From contig NZ_CP035425.1 of assembly GCF_006740685.1 (NCBI RefSeq), positions 37,687 to 101,686 on the forward strand: 64,000 nt of DNA, in the 5' to 3' direction. Below, piece after piece: positions 22,279 to 32,231 of this stretch; the stretch's first letter is position 1; each line of letters opens with the position of its first letter. Under the pieces are notes generated by a model, which was given only the letters and a program-made list of their open reading frames with translations, searched no databases and was not told the DNA's origin. Made by a program: the position numbers and the translations under genes. The DNA comes from Candidatus Nitrosopumilus sp. SW (GTDB lineage Archaea > Thermoproteota > Nitrososphaeria > Nitrososphaerales > Nitrosopumilaceae).

Positions 22279-23109
22279 ATGAAACAAATTCAGATGACTG
22301 CAAATCCTTCTTTTTCTTCAATTTCTACAAAGAAAATCATCCAAATGAATGATGTGTGGACATCATATGATTCTAAAAATTTTGCATTAGAAGGAATCAA
22401 CATGTCTATTGACCGAGGAACAAACTATGCTATAGTGGGACAATCTGGCTCTGGAAAATCAACTTTACTAAAACTGATGAATGGTATGATGATTCCAAGT
22501 AAAGGAATAATCAAAATTGATTATGTTACCCCTGATATGAATAATAAAAAATTCAAAAAAATGATGCATACAATTGGATACATTCCTCAAAATCTTGGAT
22601 TGGTAAAAAACAGTACTGTTCTTGAAAATATTTTGATTGGTGCATTGCCACGATTAGGCAAAATTCAATCTCTTTTCAAAAAATTCCCAGAACATGAAAT
22701 TCAAGAAGCTAAAAAAATAATTTCTCAAGTGGGTCTATCTGGAAAAGAAGATAGAAAAGCCTACATGTTAAGTGGGGGTGAAAAAAGAAGAGTTGCAATT
22801 GCCAGAGCATTAATGCAGCACCCTACAATACTTCTTGCTGATGAAATTGTTTCAGAATTAGATCATGTAACTGCTCGTGAAATTATGGGTTTGATTGCAG
22901 ATGCTCAAAAAAGAATGAACCTTACTGCCATCATGGTTCATCATGATATGCAACTTGCTTTAGAGTATGCAAATCGTGTTGCAGTAATCAAGGAAGGCCA
23001 AAAAATTCTAGAGATTGGCGTTGAGGGTAATACTATAGTTGATTTTCAAACTGGTGATATGACTACCGAAGAAATTATGGAGATGTATGCTGATGACGCC
23101 AAAAAATAA
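22279..23109 (+). CDS. phnC: ABC transporter ATP-binding protein, PhnC type
   Basis: 276 residues. Walker A GQSGSGKST near residue 54, Q-loop GYIPQNLGLV, signature LSGGEKRRVAIARAL near 160, Walker B ILLADEIVSELD and the switch His in IMVHHDMQ are all present. It energises uptake with the preceding binding protein and following permease; 18 bases separate it from phnD-like and it overlaps the permease gene by 23 bases. Confidence 0.9.
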   Translation: MKQIQMTANPSFSSISTKKIIQMNDVWTSYDSKNFALEGINMSIDRGTNYAIVGQSGSGKSTLLKLMNGMMIPSKGIIKIDYVTPDMNNKKFKKMMHTIGYIPQNLGLVKNSTVLENILIGALPRLGKIQSLFKKFPEHEIQEAKKIISQVGLSGKEDRKAYMLSGGEKRRVAIARALMQHPTILLADEIVSELDHVTAREIMGLIADAQKRMNLTAIMVHHDMQLALEYANRVAVIKEGQKILEIGVEGNTIVDFQTGDMTTEEIMEMYADDAKK

Positions 23110-23884
23110 CATTGTAATTGGAATTATCATTGCTTTGTTAGTAGTTGCATCCTACAATGTGGATGCAAATCCTGTAGATTTTGTTCAAGGTTTGCCAAAT
23201 CTTGGAATTATAGTTGAAGAAATGCTTCTAGTTGAACCAAAGTATATTCCGACTGCTCTTTGGGCAATGTTTGAAACAATTCAGATGGCCTTTATTGGAA
23301 CAATTGTCGGTGTTGCAATTGCATTACCACTTAGTATGTTTGCTGCAAGAAATCTTAACAGCAAGTATGTTTATGCTCCAATTCGTGCATTATTGGCAGC
23401 AATTCGTACATTCCCATCAATTTTGTGGGCAATTCTGTTTGTAATTATGGTTGGATTAGGTCCATTTGCAGGAGTTCTTGCAATTATCATGTATACAATA
23501 GGCTTTGTTGCAAAATTACAATACGAAGCAATAGAAACAATTGATTCTGATCCTATGGATGCTGTTAGTTCAATTGGTGTGTCAAAATGGCAATTAATCC
23601 GATATGTTGTAATTCCTGAATCTGCTTCTCACTTGCTTAGTCAGATGCTTTACATGTTTGATTACAATGTACGTCAAACAAGTATACTTGGTCTAGTTGG
23701 TGCTGGAGGAATTGGATTCTATATTATCAATTATATCAAATTCTTTGAATATGGAAAGGCTGCTGTCTTTATGTTGGTAGTTTTGGCAGCAGTACTAGTA
23801 ATTGATTGGGTCAGTGTTAAAATCAGAGATAAATACATCATAAAGTCTCAACACGGAATGGAAGTTACTGCAAAAAGCAATTAA
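23087..23884 (+). CDS. phnE: ABC transporter permease, PhnE type
   Basis: 265 residues from ATG 23087; ATG 23093 two codons later is also possible. About six spans, starting NIVIGIIIALLVVASYNVDA. The cytoplasmic coupling loop EAIETIDSDPMDAVSSIGVS and QTSILGLVGAGGIGFYI are characteristic of PhnE-type permeases. It is the membrane channel of the preceding binding protein and ATPase. The gene converges with purP, ending one base before it. Confidence 0.9.
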   Translation: MLMTPKNNIVIGIIIALLVVASYNVDANPVDFVQGLPNLGIIVEEMLLVEPKYIPTALWAMFETIQMAFIGTIVGVAIALPLSMFAARNLNSKYVYAPIRALLAAIRTFPSILWAILFVIMVGLGPFAGVLAIIMYTIGFVAKLQYEAIETIDSDPMDAVSSIGVSKWQLIRYVVIPESASHLLSQMLYMFDYNVRQTSILGLVGAGGIGFYIINYIKFFEYGKAAVFMLVVLAAVLVIDWVSVKIRDKYIIKSQHGMEVTAKSN

Positions 23885-23885
23885 C

Positions 23886-24920
23886 TTATGTTGTAACTTT
23901 ATCTAATTGATTTGATTCTGCAGCTGTCTTTACTTCTCTCGCAATTCTTTTTCCCATACTCATTGTTTCGTTAAACAACAATGAATAGTATGGAGAGCCA
24001 TCCATGTAGATGTTAGAACCTGCTACAATTCTAGCTGAAAATTCAAATGATGTAAATTTTGCATTCTCATCATAAACTCCTTCTATACAAAATGGACCGT
24101 TCATCCCTGGTGCCACAACTCTTTTGGCAGCTTCTACAAAATTCTCCCCCATTGTGTATACTTCATCTAATAGAGATTCTCTCAAAACTAGTGGACTGTT
24201 TCCAATTACATTGAATGATGGTACTTTGTTTGATTTTAGTTGCTGCTCTGCTGGAATTCTTCCCAGCCCTTCAATATCTGATTCATGTCTTTGATCAACT
24301 CCATAGAATTCTAATTCTTCTTTTAATGGGGAATAGAAAAATGTCAAGTATGCTAAAACTCCAGCAGCATATTCTTGAATGTATAATGTTTCATCTTTTG
24401 AAATTACTCCTTCTGAGATAAGCTGATTTCTTTTTGTATTGTAATCGTCTTCATTGGCTGCCATAAAATACCCCTTACCTCCAGCTGCCCCTTGTCTTTT
24501 TACAATTGATAATTTCTCAATTTCACTTGGGTTGGTGACTGGTTTTGGCATTGGGAGGTTTGCTTCTCTCATGAGTTTTTCTTTCATCTCTCTGTCAGAT
24601 TCCCATCTCAGAATCCACTTGTTTCCAAAGATTGGTGTCTTAATTGATTCAATCTCTTCAGAACTCATTTGTGCAATTAATGTTCCGTGTGGAATTAACA
24701 CTGCATCATTTTGTTCCAGAGTTGATTGACATTTTTCATCAAGAACCTCTTTGAATTTGTCTACTATGACTAATTCGTCAATAAATGGAAATCTTCGGTA
24801 TAGCCTCTCTCTTTTCTTCTCACACACTAGAATTGTTTTCAACCCTTCATCTTTTGCGCCTTTTAGAACCTGTAGTGAACAATGAGAACCTAATGTTGCA
24901 ATTGAGGTCATACTATGCAT
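23886..24920 (-). CDS. purP: formylaminoimidazolecarboxamide ribonucleotide synthetase PurP
   Basis: 344 residues, archaeal ATP-grasp enzyme that formylates AICAR to FAICAR using formate and ATP in purine synthesis. IATLGSHCSLQVLKGAKDEG at the N-terminus, KRQGAAGGKGYFMAA in the ATP-grasp domain and FCIEGVYDENAKFTSFEFSA near the C-terminus match the family. ATG 24920 or the ATG three codons later may be used. purE and purK occur at 44.7-46.5 kb. Confidence 0.93.
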   Translation of the reverse strand: MHSMTSIATLGSHCSLQVLKGAKDEGLKTILVCEKKRERLYRRFPFIDELVIVDKFKEVLDEKCQSTLEQNDAVLIPHGTLIAQMSSEEIESIKTPIFGNKWILRWESDREMKEKLMREANLPMPKPVTNPSEIEKLSIVKRQGAAGGKGYFMAANEDDYNTKRNQLISEGVISKDETLYIQEYAAGVLAYLTFFYSPLKEELEFYGVDQRHESDIEGLGRIPAEQQLKSNKVPSFNVIGNSPLVLRESLLDEVYTMGENFVEAAKRVVAPGMNGPFCIEGVYDENAKFTSFEFSARIVAGSNIYMDGSPYYSLLFNETMSMGKRIAREVKTAAESNQLDKVTT

Positions 24921-24938
24921 ATCTTAGGATTTTGTACT

Positions 24939-25148
24939 TTATGAACTATGTGCGGATGTGACATATTGGAATACTTCATCTATTAACTCTACACTTAGTT
25001 CTGATTTCAGATCTTCAGGAATTACCTTTAAAACAAAATCATACATAGTTGTATTTTTTGGAAGTTCCTCTCTTTCTTGCAACAAAGAAAATACAGCTAT
25101 TCCATTTGAGATAACTGCTACTATCTTTTCTTTATCTGAAAGAACCAT
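24939..25148 (-). CDS. hypothetical protein
   Basis: 69 residues, ATG start. VLSDKEKIVAVISNGIAVFS followed by YDFVLKVIPEDLKSELSVEL reads as a small soluble alpha/beta protein. It precedes purP by 18 bases on the same strand and may be cotranscribed. No family recognised. Confidence 0.6.
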   Translation of the reverse strand: MVLSDKEKIVAVISNGIAVFSLLQEREELPKNTTMYDFVLKVIPEDLKSELSVELIDEVFQYVTSAHSS

Positions 25149-25196
25149 GAAAATTATGAAAATTACTAGTAATTTAATCTAAATTTTGCCCCAAGA

Positions 25197-25382
25197 TCAC
25201 GATATTGATTTTGTGATTATTTGTTTGAGAGGTTGGATATTTTTACTATCTAGATCAAGCACCTCTAGTTCTAGTGAAATGTCATGCTCTCCAACTTCTG
25301 ATTCTTGCTGAGATGCATAATATCCTACATATGCTGCAACTACTATGATAAATGCGATAACAATTCCAATTAGTATGTCCAT
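25197..25382 (-). CDS. small membrane-anchored protein
   Basis: 61 residues, ATG start. Residues 3-22 (ILIGIVIAFIIVVAAYVGYY) span the membrane; the remainder is acidic and ends LKQIITKSIS. It is divergent from aspS. Function unknown. Confidence 0.65.
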   Translation of the reverse strand: MDILIGIVIAFIIVVAAYVGYYASQQESEVGEHDISLELEVLDLDSKNIQPLKQIITKSIS

Positions 25383-25494
25383 CTTGTTTTGGTGTGGAAT
25401 TACTGCTGGCTATAAGCATTATGAAAATTAATGCAATGGTGAATTATTTAATATAAAAATTAATTACACCATGAAATATGGAGTACAGTAAATT

Positions 25495-26805
25495 ATGATT
25501 GAAACTGAATTAGGAACTTTACGTAGATCTCATTATTCTAATGAAATCAACTCTTCGATGGATGGGACACAAGTTACTGTCATGGGATGGGTTTTGACTA
25601 TAAGGGGACATGGTAACATCAGTTTTGCTACAATTAGAGACAAAAATGGTGATGTCTCAGTTGTTGCAAAGAAAGGTGACTGCCCTGATGAAATTCGAGA
25701 AAAAATATCTTCTCTAAAAGCACATTCTTCCATTGCTATAACTGGAAATGTGAAATCATCTGAAAAAGCTCCAAGTGGATATGAAATAGTTCCATCTGAA
25801 CTTCGGGTATTTTCTGAAGTTGAAAAAATACCTCCATTTGAGCCCATAGCCAAGACTGTCAAAAATATTGATACTAGGTTAGAGGTAAGGCCAATTGATC
25901 TTAGACGAAAGGTATTGCAACATATATTCAATACTAGAAGTCTAGTCTTAAAATCAATTCGAAGTTACTTTAATGATCAAAACTTTGTTGAAATTAATAC
26001 TCCCAAAATGATAGCAACTGCTACTGAAGGTGGTGCTGCACTATTTCCAATATTTTACTATAACAAAGAAGCATTCTTAGCTCAAAGCCCGCAATTGTAT
26101 AAAGAACAACTTACAATGAGTTTTGAAAAAGTTTTTGAGATTGCACCGATATTTAGAGCAGAACCTTCTCGAACAAACCGTCATCTTGCAGAAGCCATCT
26201 CAATTGATTTGGAAGAAGCGTTTGTAGATTACAATGATGTCATGAGTAGAATTGAAGAGATTATCAAAATTTCAATTAAAACTGTTAATGATTATGCAAA
26301 AGATAACCCTGATACAGAATTTACAATCCCTGAAGTTCCCGACACCATTCCTCAATACTCTTATGATGATTTGGTAGACAAAATGCAAAAGGCCGGTGCA
26401 AAAACTGAATGGGGTGATGATCTTTACCCATCTAATCTTAAAAAAATTGGTCTTGAGGGATTCTACTTTATCAAAGACTGGCCTTTGGCACCAAAACCAT
26501 TCTATGTTAAAGACAGTAAATCTAATCCAAAAATTTCTGAATCTTTTGATTTGATGTTTGGTGATTTGGAATTATCTTCTGGCAGTACCAGAATTGAAAA
26601 ACGTGATGAATTAGCTGAAAGAATGAAAAACAAAGGCATGAACACTGATGCATTTGAGTATCACCTCGGTGCATTTGATTATGGTGTACCTCCTCATGCT
26701 GGATGTGGTATTGGTCTTGAGAGATTGATTATGGCTCTTACAGGCACAGAAAACATTCGTGATGTAACATTTTATCCAAGAGATGTTGATAGACTAACAC
26801 CCTAG
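25495..26805 (+). CDS. aspS: aspartyl-tRNA synthetase, archaeal type
   Basis: 436 residues, the compact archaeal/eukaryal AspRS length. N-terminal OB-fold (VTVMGWVLTIRGHGNISFAT) binds the anticodon; class II motif 2 lies around FEIAPIFRAEPSRTNRHLAE and motif 3 is GCGIGLERLIMALTG. Being followed after 10 bases by gatC, gatA and gatB suggests it is non-discriminating, charging tRNA-Asn with Asp for GatCAB to amidate; that is inference from context. Confidence 0.96.
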   Translation: MIETELGTLRRSHYSNEINSSMDGTQVTVMGWVLTIRGHGNISFATIRDKNGDVSVVAKKGDCPDEIREKISSLKAHSSIAITGNVKSSEKAPSGYEIVPSELRVFSEVEKIPPFEPIAKTVKNIDTRLEVRPIDLRRKVLQHIFNTRSLVLKSIRSYFNDQNFVEINTPKMIATATEGGAALFPIFYYNKEAFLAQSPQLYKEQLTMSFEKVFEIAPIFRAEPSRTNRHLAEAISIDLEEAFVDYNDVMSRIEEIIKISIKTVNDYAKDNPDTEFTIPEVPDTIPQYSYDDLVDKMQKAGAKTEWGDDLYPSNLKKIGLEGFYFIKDWPLAPKPFYVKDSKSNPKISESFDLMFGDLELSSGSTRIEKRDELAERMKNKGMNTDAFEYHLGAFDYGVPPHAGCGIGLERLIMALTGTENIRDVTFYPRDVDRLTP

Positions 26806-26815
26806 GTGTAGTGAA

Positions 26816-27085
26816 ATGGTTACAGAAGAAGAGATTGAGAAAGTAGCAAAATTAATGAAAATCGAGGTAGATGATCATAAAGAGTATATTGACAAAGTCC
26901 ATGCTATGATTGATTATTTTGATATTTTAGATTCTGCTGGAGTTGAAGATGAAGAAATTACCATGCAAGAAATTCCAATTACTGCATTACGTGAAGATAA
27001 ATACATTCCATTTGATGAAAAATTAATTGAAAAACTAAATCACTACAAAGGAACCTATGTTCGAGCCCCAAAGATGTCAAAATGA
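26816..27085 (+). CDS. gatC: Asp/Glu-tRNA amidotransferase subunit C
   Basis: 89 residues. VTEEEIEKVAKLMKIEVDDH and MIDYFDILDSAGVEDEEI match GatC, which wraps around and stabilises GatA. The stop overlaps the start of gatA by four bases (ATGA), indicating translational coupling. Confidence 0.93.
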   Translation: MVTEEEIEKVAKLMKIEVDDHKEYIDKVHAMIDYFDILDSAGVEDEEITMQEIPITALREDKYIPFDEKLIEKLNHYKGTYVRAPKMSK

Positions 27086-28527
27086 ATCTCAAAATTTCTG
27101 CTCTAGACTATGTACAAGAAGTACAAAATGGAAATATTTCTGCTGAAGATTTTACTGCCGCTACTTTAGAAAGAATTCATGATGTGGATGAAAAACTACA
27201 TGCTTTTTTATCTGTTAATGATGAAGCAGTTGATCAAGCCAGAGAGATTGATAAGAAAATAAAGTCTGGACAAAAAGTAGGTGCTTGTTTTGGAATGCCA
27301 ATATCCATCAAAGATAACATGTGTATCAAAAACAGTAAAACTACATGTGCCTCAAAGATGCTTGAGAATTTTGTTGCCCCTTATGATGCAACTGTAATCT
27401 CAAAACTCAAAGAACAAGATGCAATTTTCATCGGAAAAGCAAACATGGATGAATTTGCAATGGGATTGACAACCGAATTTAGTGCATTTGGTCCAAGCAA
27501 AAATCCTTGGAATGTTGATTGTACTCCGGGCGGTTCATCTGGAGGTAGTGCTGTTTCTGTAAGTGCGTTTGAATGTATCGCATCACTAGGTTCTGATACT
27601 GGCGGTTCAGTTAGAAACCCTGCTAGTTTCTGTTCTGCAGTTGGCTACAAACCAACATATGGTTTGATTAGTAGATATGGTCTCATCTCTTATGCAAACA
27701 GTATTGAGCAGATTGGACCTGTAACTAGAACTGTAAAGGATACTGCGTTTTTGTTAAACATGATTGCGGGATTAGACCCTAATGACAACACCACTGTTGA
27801 TAACAGTAATGAAGACTATCTTACAGGCATAGATTCTGGTGTTGAAGGCAAGAAAATAGGCATAATCAAAGAAATGACTACTGAGGGTACAGACCCTGCA
27901 GTATTATCTGCCACCAAAGATGCTGTTTCAAAACTTGAGGGTCTTGGTGCAATATGTGAAGAAGTTTCACTTGATATGGTAAAGTATTCTGTTGCAGCAT
28001 ATTATACAATTACTGCAACTGAAGCTGGAAGTAACCTTGCAAGATATGATAACCTGAGATATGGTTATGATTTTCCAGTTGAAGGGTATGAATTTAATTC
28101 CTACATTCAAAAAGCAAGAAAGAACTTTGGACCTGAAGTTACACGAAGAATGATTATTGGTGGATTTGTTCCATCTGCAGGACATGCTGGAAAATATTTC
28201 CTCAAAGCACTTAAAGTAAAAAATAAACTTACCAAAGAAATCAATGAGGCATTTAAAAAATATGATTTACTAATTGCTCCAACGGTTCCTATTTTACCAT
28301 TTAAACTTGGAGAAAAGATTGATGATCCTGTTTCATTATTCTTAGTAGACATTAACACTGTTACTGCAAATCTTACTGGTAAACCTGCAATTTCTGTTCC
28401 ATTTGCAATTTCAAATGGATTGCCTATTGGAATACAACTGTTGGCAGATTCTATGAATGATAAATTATTACTTCAAGCTGCATATGCATTAGAGCAAACT
28501 GTAACATTGCCGGAGGTTCCAATTTGA
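27082..28527 (+). CDS. gatA: Asp/Glu-tRNA amidotransferase subunit A
   Basis: 481 residues. The amidase catalytic triad is visible: Lys in PISIKDNM, cis-Ser in GGSSGGSAVSVSA and the nucleophile Ser in GSDTGGSVRNPAS. GatA releases ammonia from Gln or Asn for transfer to Asp-tRNA or Glu-tRNA by GatB. Overlaps gatB by four bases. Confidence 0.96.
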   Translation: MNLKISALDYVQEVQNGNISAEDFTAATLERIHDVDEKLHAFLSVNDEAVDQAREIDKKIKSGQKVGACFGMPISIKDNMCIKNSKTTCASKMLENFVAPYDATVISKLKEQDAIFIGKANMDEFAMGLTTEFSAFGPSKNPWNVDCTPGGSSGGSAVSVSAFECIASLGSDTGGSVRNPASFCSAVGYKPTYGLISRYGLISYANSIEQIGPVTRTVKDTAFLLNMIAGLDPNDNTTVDNSNEDYLTGIDSGVEGKKIGIIKEMTTEGTDPAVLSATKDAVSKLEGLGAICEEVSLDMVKYSVAAYYTITATEAGSNLARYDNLRYGYDFPVEGYEFNSYIQKARKNFGPEVTRRMIIGGFVPSAGHAGKYFLKALKVKNKLTKEINEAFKKYDLLIAPTVPILPFKLGEKIDDPVSLFLVDINTVTANLTGKPAISVPFAISNGLPIGIQLLADSMNDKLLLQAAYALEQTVTLPEVPI

Positions 28528-29927
28528 CTAAAATTGGTTTAGAGATTCACTGTCAATTAACAAATCTTGAAAGCAAATTATTTTGTTCATGTAAAGCAAA
28601 CTATCGTCAGTTCCAAATTAATGAAAATATTTGTCCTGTATGCATGGGATTGCCTGGAAGCTTACCTCGATTAAATCAGGAAGCAGTAAAAAAAGCAACA
28701 ATGATTGCAATGGCTCTTAACTGTTCTACTCCAGACAAAATTGCGTTTTTTAGAAAAAATTATTTTTATCCTGATTTGCCAAAAAACTTTCAAATCACTC
28801 AACTAAACATCTACGGAGATACTAGTGTGGGTGGTCCTGGCTCCATCATGGTTGGAGATAAAAAAATTAGAATTACTAGAATTCAATTAGAAGAAGATCC
28901 TGGAAGGCTGATTTACGAAGGAAATTCGTCAAAAAATCAAATTACACTTGTTGATTATAATCGTGCAGGCACACCTCTAGTTGAAATTGTAACTGAGCCT
29001 GATTTTGAGAATCCAAAACAAGTAAGAGAATTTCTCAATATTTTATCTGATTTATTGGAGAACCTTGGTGTATCTGATCCTAGTCTAGAGGGTGCGATGA
29101 GAGCTGATGCAAACGTCTCAATTGAAGGTGGCAAGAAAGTTGAGATAAAAAATATTGGTTCCTTTCACGATTTAGAAAAAGCAGTTCACTTTGAAATTAC
29201 AAGACAAGAGAGTTTACATTCACGAGAAATAGAAATTGCGCAAGAAACTAGACATTGGGATGATAAAAGAAAGATAACAATTTCTTCTCGTTCTAAAGAA
29301 GAAGCATTAGACTATCGTTATTTCTTGGAAGGTGATATTCCTTGGGTTACAATTGATCCATCAATTCAAGAGAAACTAAAATCTGAAATGCCTGAAAGTA
29401 TCAGTTCTAAAAAAGAAAGATATGTTTCCAAATATGGTATTCCAAACCAAGTTGCAGATGTTTTGTCTTCAGACAAGTTCTACTCAGATTTGTTTGAAGA
29501 TTCTCATACTGAATCTAATGCAAAAGAGGTTGCAAATATCATTACAACTGATTTGATGGGATTAGTTGATACTAGAGAAAAACGTGAATCCTCAAAAATT
29601 ACTGCAACACATTTACGTGATTTGGCTGATGCTATACAAACAGGAAAGATTTCTAGAAACTCTGCAAAAAATGCATTATATGAAATTGTAAAATCTGGAA
29701 AAGAATTATCTCAAGTAATGTCTGATTTAGATTTGGGAAATGTTTCAGATGAATCTGAATTAATCACAATAATTAAAGATGTAATTTCTGAGGAGCCTCA
29801 AGCAGTAGAGCAAGCAAAATCTAATCCTCAGACAATAAATTTTCTTGTAGGTAAGGTCATGCAAAAAACAAAAGGAAAAGCAGATCCTAAACTTACATTA
29901 GATTTGCTAAAAAAGCAGATTGAATAA
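28524..29927 (+). CDS. gatB: Asp/Glu-tRNA amidotransferase subunit B
   Basis: 467 residues from a TTG overlapping the gatA stop (TTGA). KIGLEIHCQL at the N-terminus, ENICPVCMGLPGSLPRLN with its zinc Cys (with FCSCK upstream), and EGAMRADANVSI are GatB signatures; the C-terminal helical YqeY-like tail is present to residue 467. It activates and amidates the mischarged aminoacyl-tRNA. Confidence 0.96.
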   Translation: MTKIGLEIHCQLTNLESKLFCSCKANYRQFQINENICPVCMGLPGSLPRLNQEAVKKATMIAMALNCSTPDKIAFFRKNYFYPDLPKNFQITQLNIYGDTSVGGPGSIMVGDKKIRITRIQLEEDPGRLIYEGNSSKNQITLVDYNRAGTPLVEIVTEPDFENPKQVREFLNILSDLLENLGVSDPSLEGAMRADANVSIEGGKKVEIKNIGSFHDLEKAVHFEITRQESLHSREIEIAQETRHWDDKRKITISSRSKEEALDYRYFLEGDIPWVTIDPSIQEKLKSEMPESISSKKERYVSKYGIPNQVADVLSSDKFYSDLFEDSHTESNAKEVANIITTDLMGLVDTREKRESSKITATHLRDLADAIQTGKISRNSAKNALYEIVKSGKELSQVMSDLDLGNVSDESELITIIKDVISEEPQAVEQAKSNPQTINFLVGKVMQKTKGKADPKLTLDLLKKQIE

Positions 29928-29929
29928 TC

Positions 29930-30193
29930 ATGGCTGAATTAACCCTTGAAGATATAGAATTTATCAAAATTATGGCAACATCTGATGCCACTATACTTCA
30001 AGCAGGCATGAATGAGGCTACTCGTAGGAGATTAGATGAACAAATAGGCGTGATTTTGAGAGAATATTATCATGAAAACACGACATTTTCTGGCACAAAA
30101 AGAACAAAAGAATTTCAAAAAGCAGGAATTACAGAAGATCATGGCAAGGCAGCAATTGCATGTGCAAGACGTCTTGGAATTGATATATCATAA
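29930..30193 (+). CDS. hypothetical protein following gatB
   Basis: 87 residues, ATG two bases after the gatB stop, so part of the aspS-gatCAB transcript. MAELTLEDIEFIKIMATSDA and the C-terminal ITEDHGKAAIACARRLGIDI are soluble and helical. There is no nucleotide or metal motif. A role in translation is suggested only by position. Confidence 0.75.
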   Translation: MAELTLEDIEFIKIMATSDATILQAGMNEATRRRLDEQIGVILREYYHENTTFSGTKRTKEFQKAGITEDHGKAAIACARRLGIDIS

Positions 30194-30236
30194 TCTAAAA
30201 TCTTTTTACAGTCTATCTGATTCTAAAAATTAAATC

Positions 30237-32162
30237 TTGTCAAATTTTGAATTTATTCCAACACAAAAACAAGTTGAAGAATCGAATATCTTTCGTTTTA
30301 TGAAAAAACACGGAATATCATCCTTGTCTGAACTATCAAAAAAGGCAAAAGATGAACTCGAATGGTTTTGGCAAGAAGTTGACAAGGATATTGGAGTAGT
30401 TTGGGACTCTCCTTATTCCCAAATACTAGATTCTTCAAATGGGATAGCACATTCTAAATGGTTTGTAGGTGGTAAAACAAACATCTACAAATCTACAGTT
30501 GAAAAGTTTGTAAAGAATACTCCAAATAAAACTGCATATCATTTTGTTTCAGAAGATGGAACAACATCCAATCTTACCTACCAAGAATTAGATAACAAAG
30601 TGTCAAAACTTGCAAATGGTCTAAAATTGCTAGGTGTCAAAAAAGGAGATGTTGTGGCAATTTATCTTCCAATGATTCAAGAGGCAATTTTGGCAATTTT
30701 AGCATCTGCAAAAATTGGCGCAGTTCAGACTGTGATATTTTCAGGATATAGTACTGAATCACTTTACATAAGATTACAAGACTGCAATGCCAAAGTTCTA
30801 TTTGTTTCAGATGGATTTTACCGAAAAGGAAAATCAATATCTCAAAAAGAAATCATGCAAAAAGCAATCCAAGATACATGTGTGGAAAAAACAATTGTTG
30901 TAAATTACAAAGGCGTTGACAAATATGAAAAATCCAAAAATATTGTATTTTTTAATGAATTAACAGAATCTCAAAATCCTATTTGTAACACGGAGGTAAT
31001 GGATTCAGAAGATCCTCTCTTTATTTTGTATACTTCTGGAACTACTGGAAAACCAAAGGGAGTTTTGCACGTTCATGGGGGATTTTCAGTGTTTGCTGGT
31101 CATCAGGCATCATATTTGATTGATTTACAGGCACAAGATGTACTATTTTGGCCTGCCGATATTGGATGGATTACTGGTCTTGTTTGGAATGTCTATGGAT
31201 TGCTGATGATGGGTGCCAGTTCTGTGATATATGATGGGGCATTAGATTTTCCAAAATCTGACAGAGTCTGGAAAATTTTATCTGAATATGATGCAACAAT
31301 CTTTGGAATATCTCCAACTGCTACAAGATTATTTAAAAAAAATAATGAAGAACCGCTGAAAAGTTTCTCCCTAGATAAAATTAAAAACATCCCAACAACT
31401 GGTGAACCACTTGATGAGGATTCTTGGTGGTGGTTATTTGAAAAAATTGGAAATAAAAAAATCCCGATAATGAATTTATCTGGAGGAACTGAAATTGGCG
31501 GTGCAATGCTATCTGTTTTTCCTGGGATGAAACTAAAACCCTCTACTGTTGGAATTCCAGTTCCTGGAATGAACCTTGATGTTGTTGATGATGATGGGAA
31601 TTCTGTAAAAAACAAAAACGGTTATTTGGTTATACGTTCACCTTGGCCTGGAATGACTCGAGGACTACTAAATGACAATGAAAGATTCATTGAAACATAT
31701 TGGTCTAGATTTGAAAATGTTTGGTTTCATGGAGATTATGTCTATGTTGATGAAGATGATCTTTGGTATATGCGTGGAAGAACAGATGATGTAATTAATG
31801 TCTCAGGTCATAGAATGAGTACTGCTGAAATTGAGCATACTGTGATTTCTCATGAAAAAATCTCTGATGCTGCATCAATTGCGATTCCAGATGATTTGAC
31901 TGGTGAGGCAATTGTTGTTTTCTTTGTTTCTGATAACAAAAACGATTCTAATTTAGAATCAACAATATCTGATTTTATTGGTGAAAAAATTGGCAAAGTT
32001 GCAAAACCTAAATTTGTTTTTCAACTAACTGATTTACCAAAGACTAGAACTGGAAAAATTATGAGACGATTACTAAAAGCCAAATTATTAGGTATGGATC
32101 TTGGTGATCTGTCTTCCCTTGAAAACCCTCTCGTTTTGGATGAAGTCTCTAAACTAGGTTGA
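30237..32162 (+). CDS. AMP-forming acyl-CoA synthetase (acetyl-CoA synthetase-like)
   Basis: 641 residues from a TTG at 30237. The AMP-binding P-loop YTSGTTGKPKGVLHVHGG, motif GGTEIGGAM, YMRGRTDDVINVSGHR hinge and the C-terminal catalytic Lys region LPKTRTGKIMRRLLKA are all present, and the N-terminus resembles acetyl-CoA synthetases. It activates a short-chain acid with ATP and CoA; acetate, propionate, 3-hydroxypropionate or acetoacetate cannot be told apart here. In an autotrophic thaumarchaeon a link to the 3-hydroxypropionate/4-hydroxybutyrate cycle is conceivable. Confidence 0.88.
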   Translation: MSNFEFIPTQKQVEESNIFRFMKKHGISSLSELSKKAKDELEWFWQEVDKDIGVVWDSPYSQILDSSNGIAHSKWFVGGKTNIYKSTVEKFVKNTPNKTAYHFVSEDGTTSNLTYQELDNKVSKLANGLKLLGVKKGDVVAIYLPMIQEAILAILASAKIGAVQTVIFSGYSTESLYIRLQDCNAKVLFVSDGFYRKGKSISQKEIMQKAIQDTCVEKTIVVNYKGVDKYEKSKNIVFFNELTESQNPICNTEVMDSEDPLFILYTSGTTGKPKGVLHVHGGFSVFAGHQASYLIDLQAQDVLFWPADIGWITGLVWNVYGLLMMGASSVIYDGALDFPKSDRVWKILSEYDATIFGISPTATRLFKKNNEEPLKSFSLDKIKNIPTTGEPLDEDSWWWLFEKIGNKKIPIMNLSGGTEIGGAMLSVFPGMKLKPSTVGIPVPGMNLDVVDDDGNSVKNKNGYLVIRSPWPGMTRGLLNDNERFIETYWSRFENVWFHGDYVYVDEDDLWYMRGRTDDVINVSGHRMSTAEIEHTVISHEKISDAASIAIPDDLTGEAIVVFFVSDNKNDSNLESTISDFIGEKIGKVAKPKFVFQLTDLPKTRTGKIMRRLLKAKLLGMDLGDLSSLENPLVLDEVSKLG

Positions 32163-32231
32163 GAAAATTCACTTTTTGATACTTTCCATTTCACGAAAAA
32201 TTACTTTATTACATAAAGCATATCTAAATCG

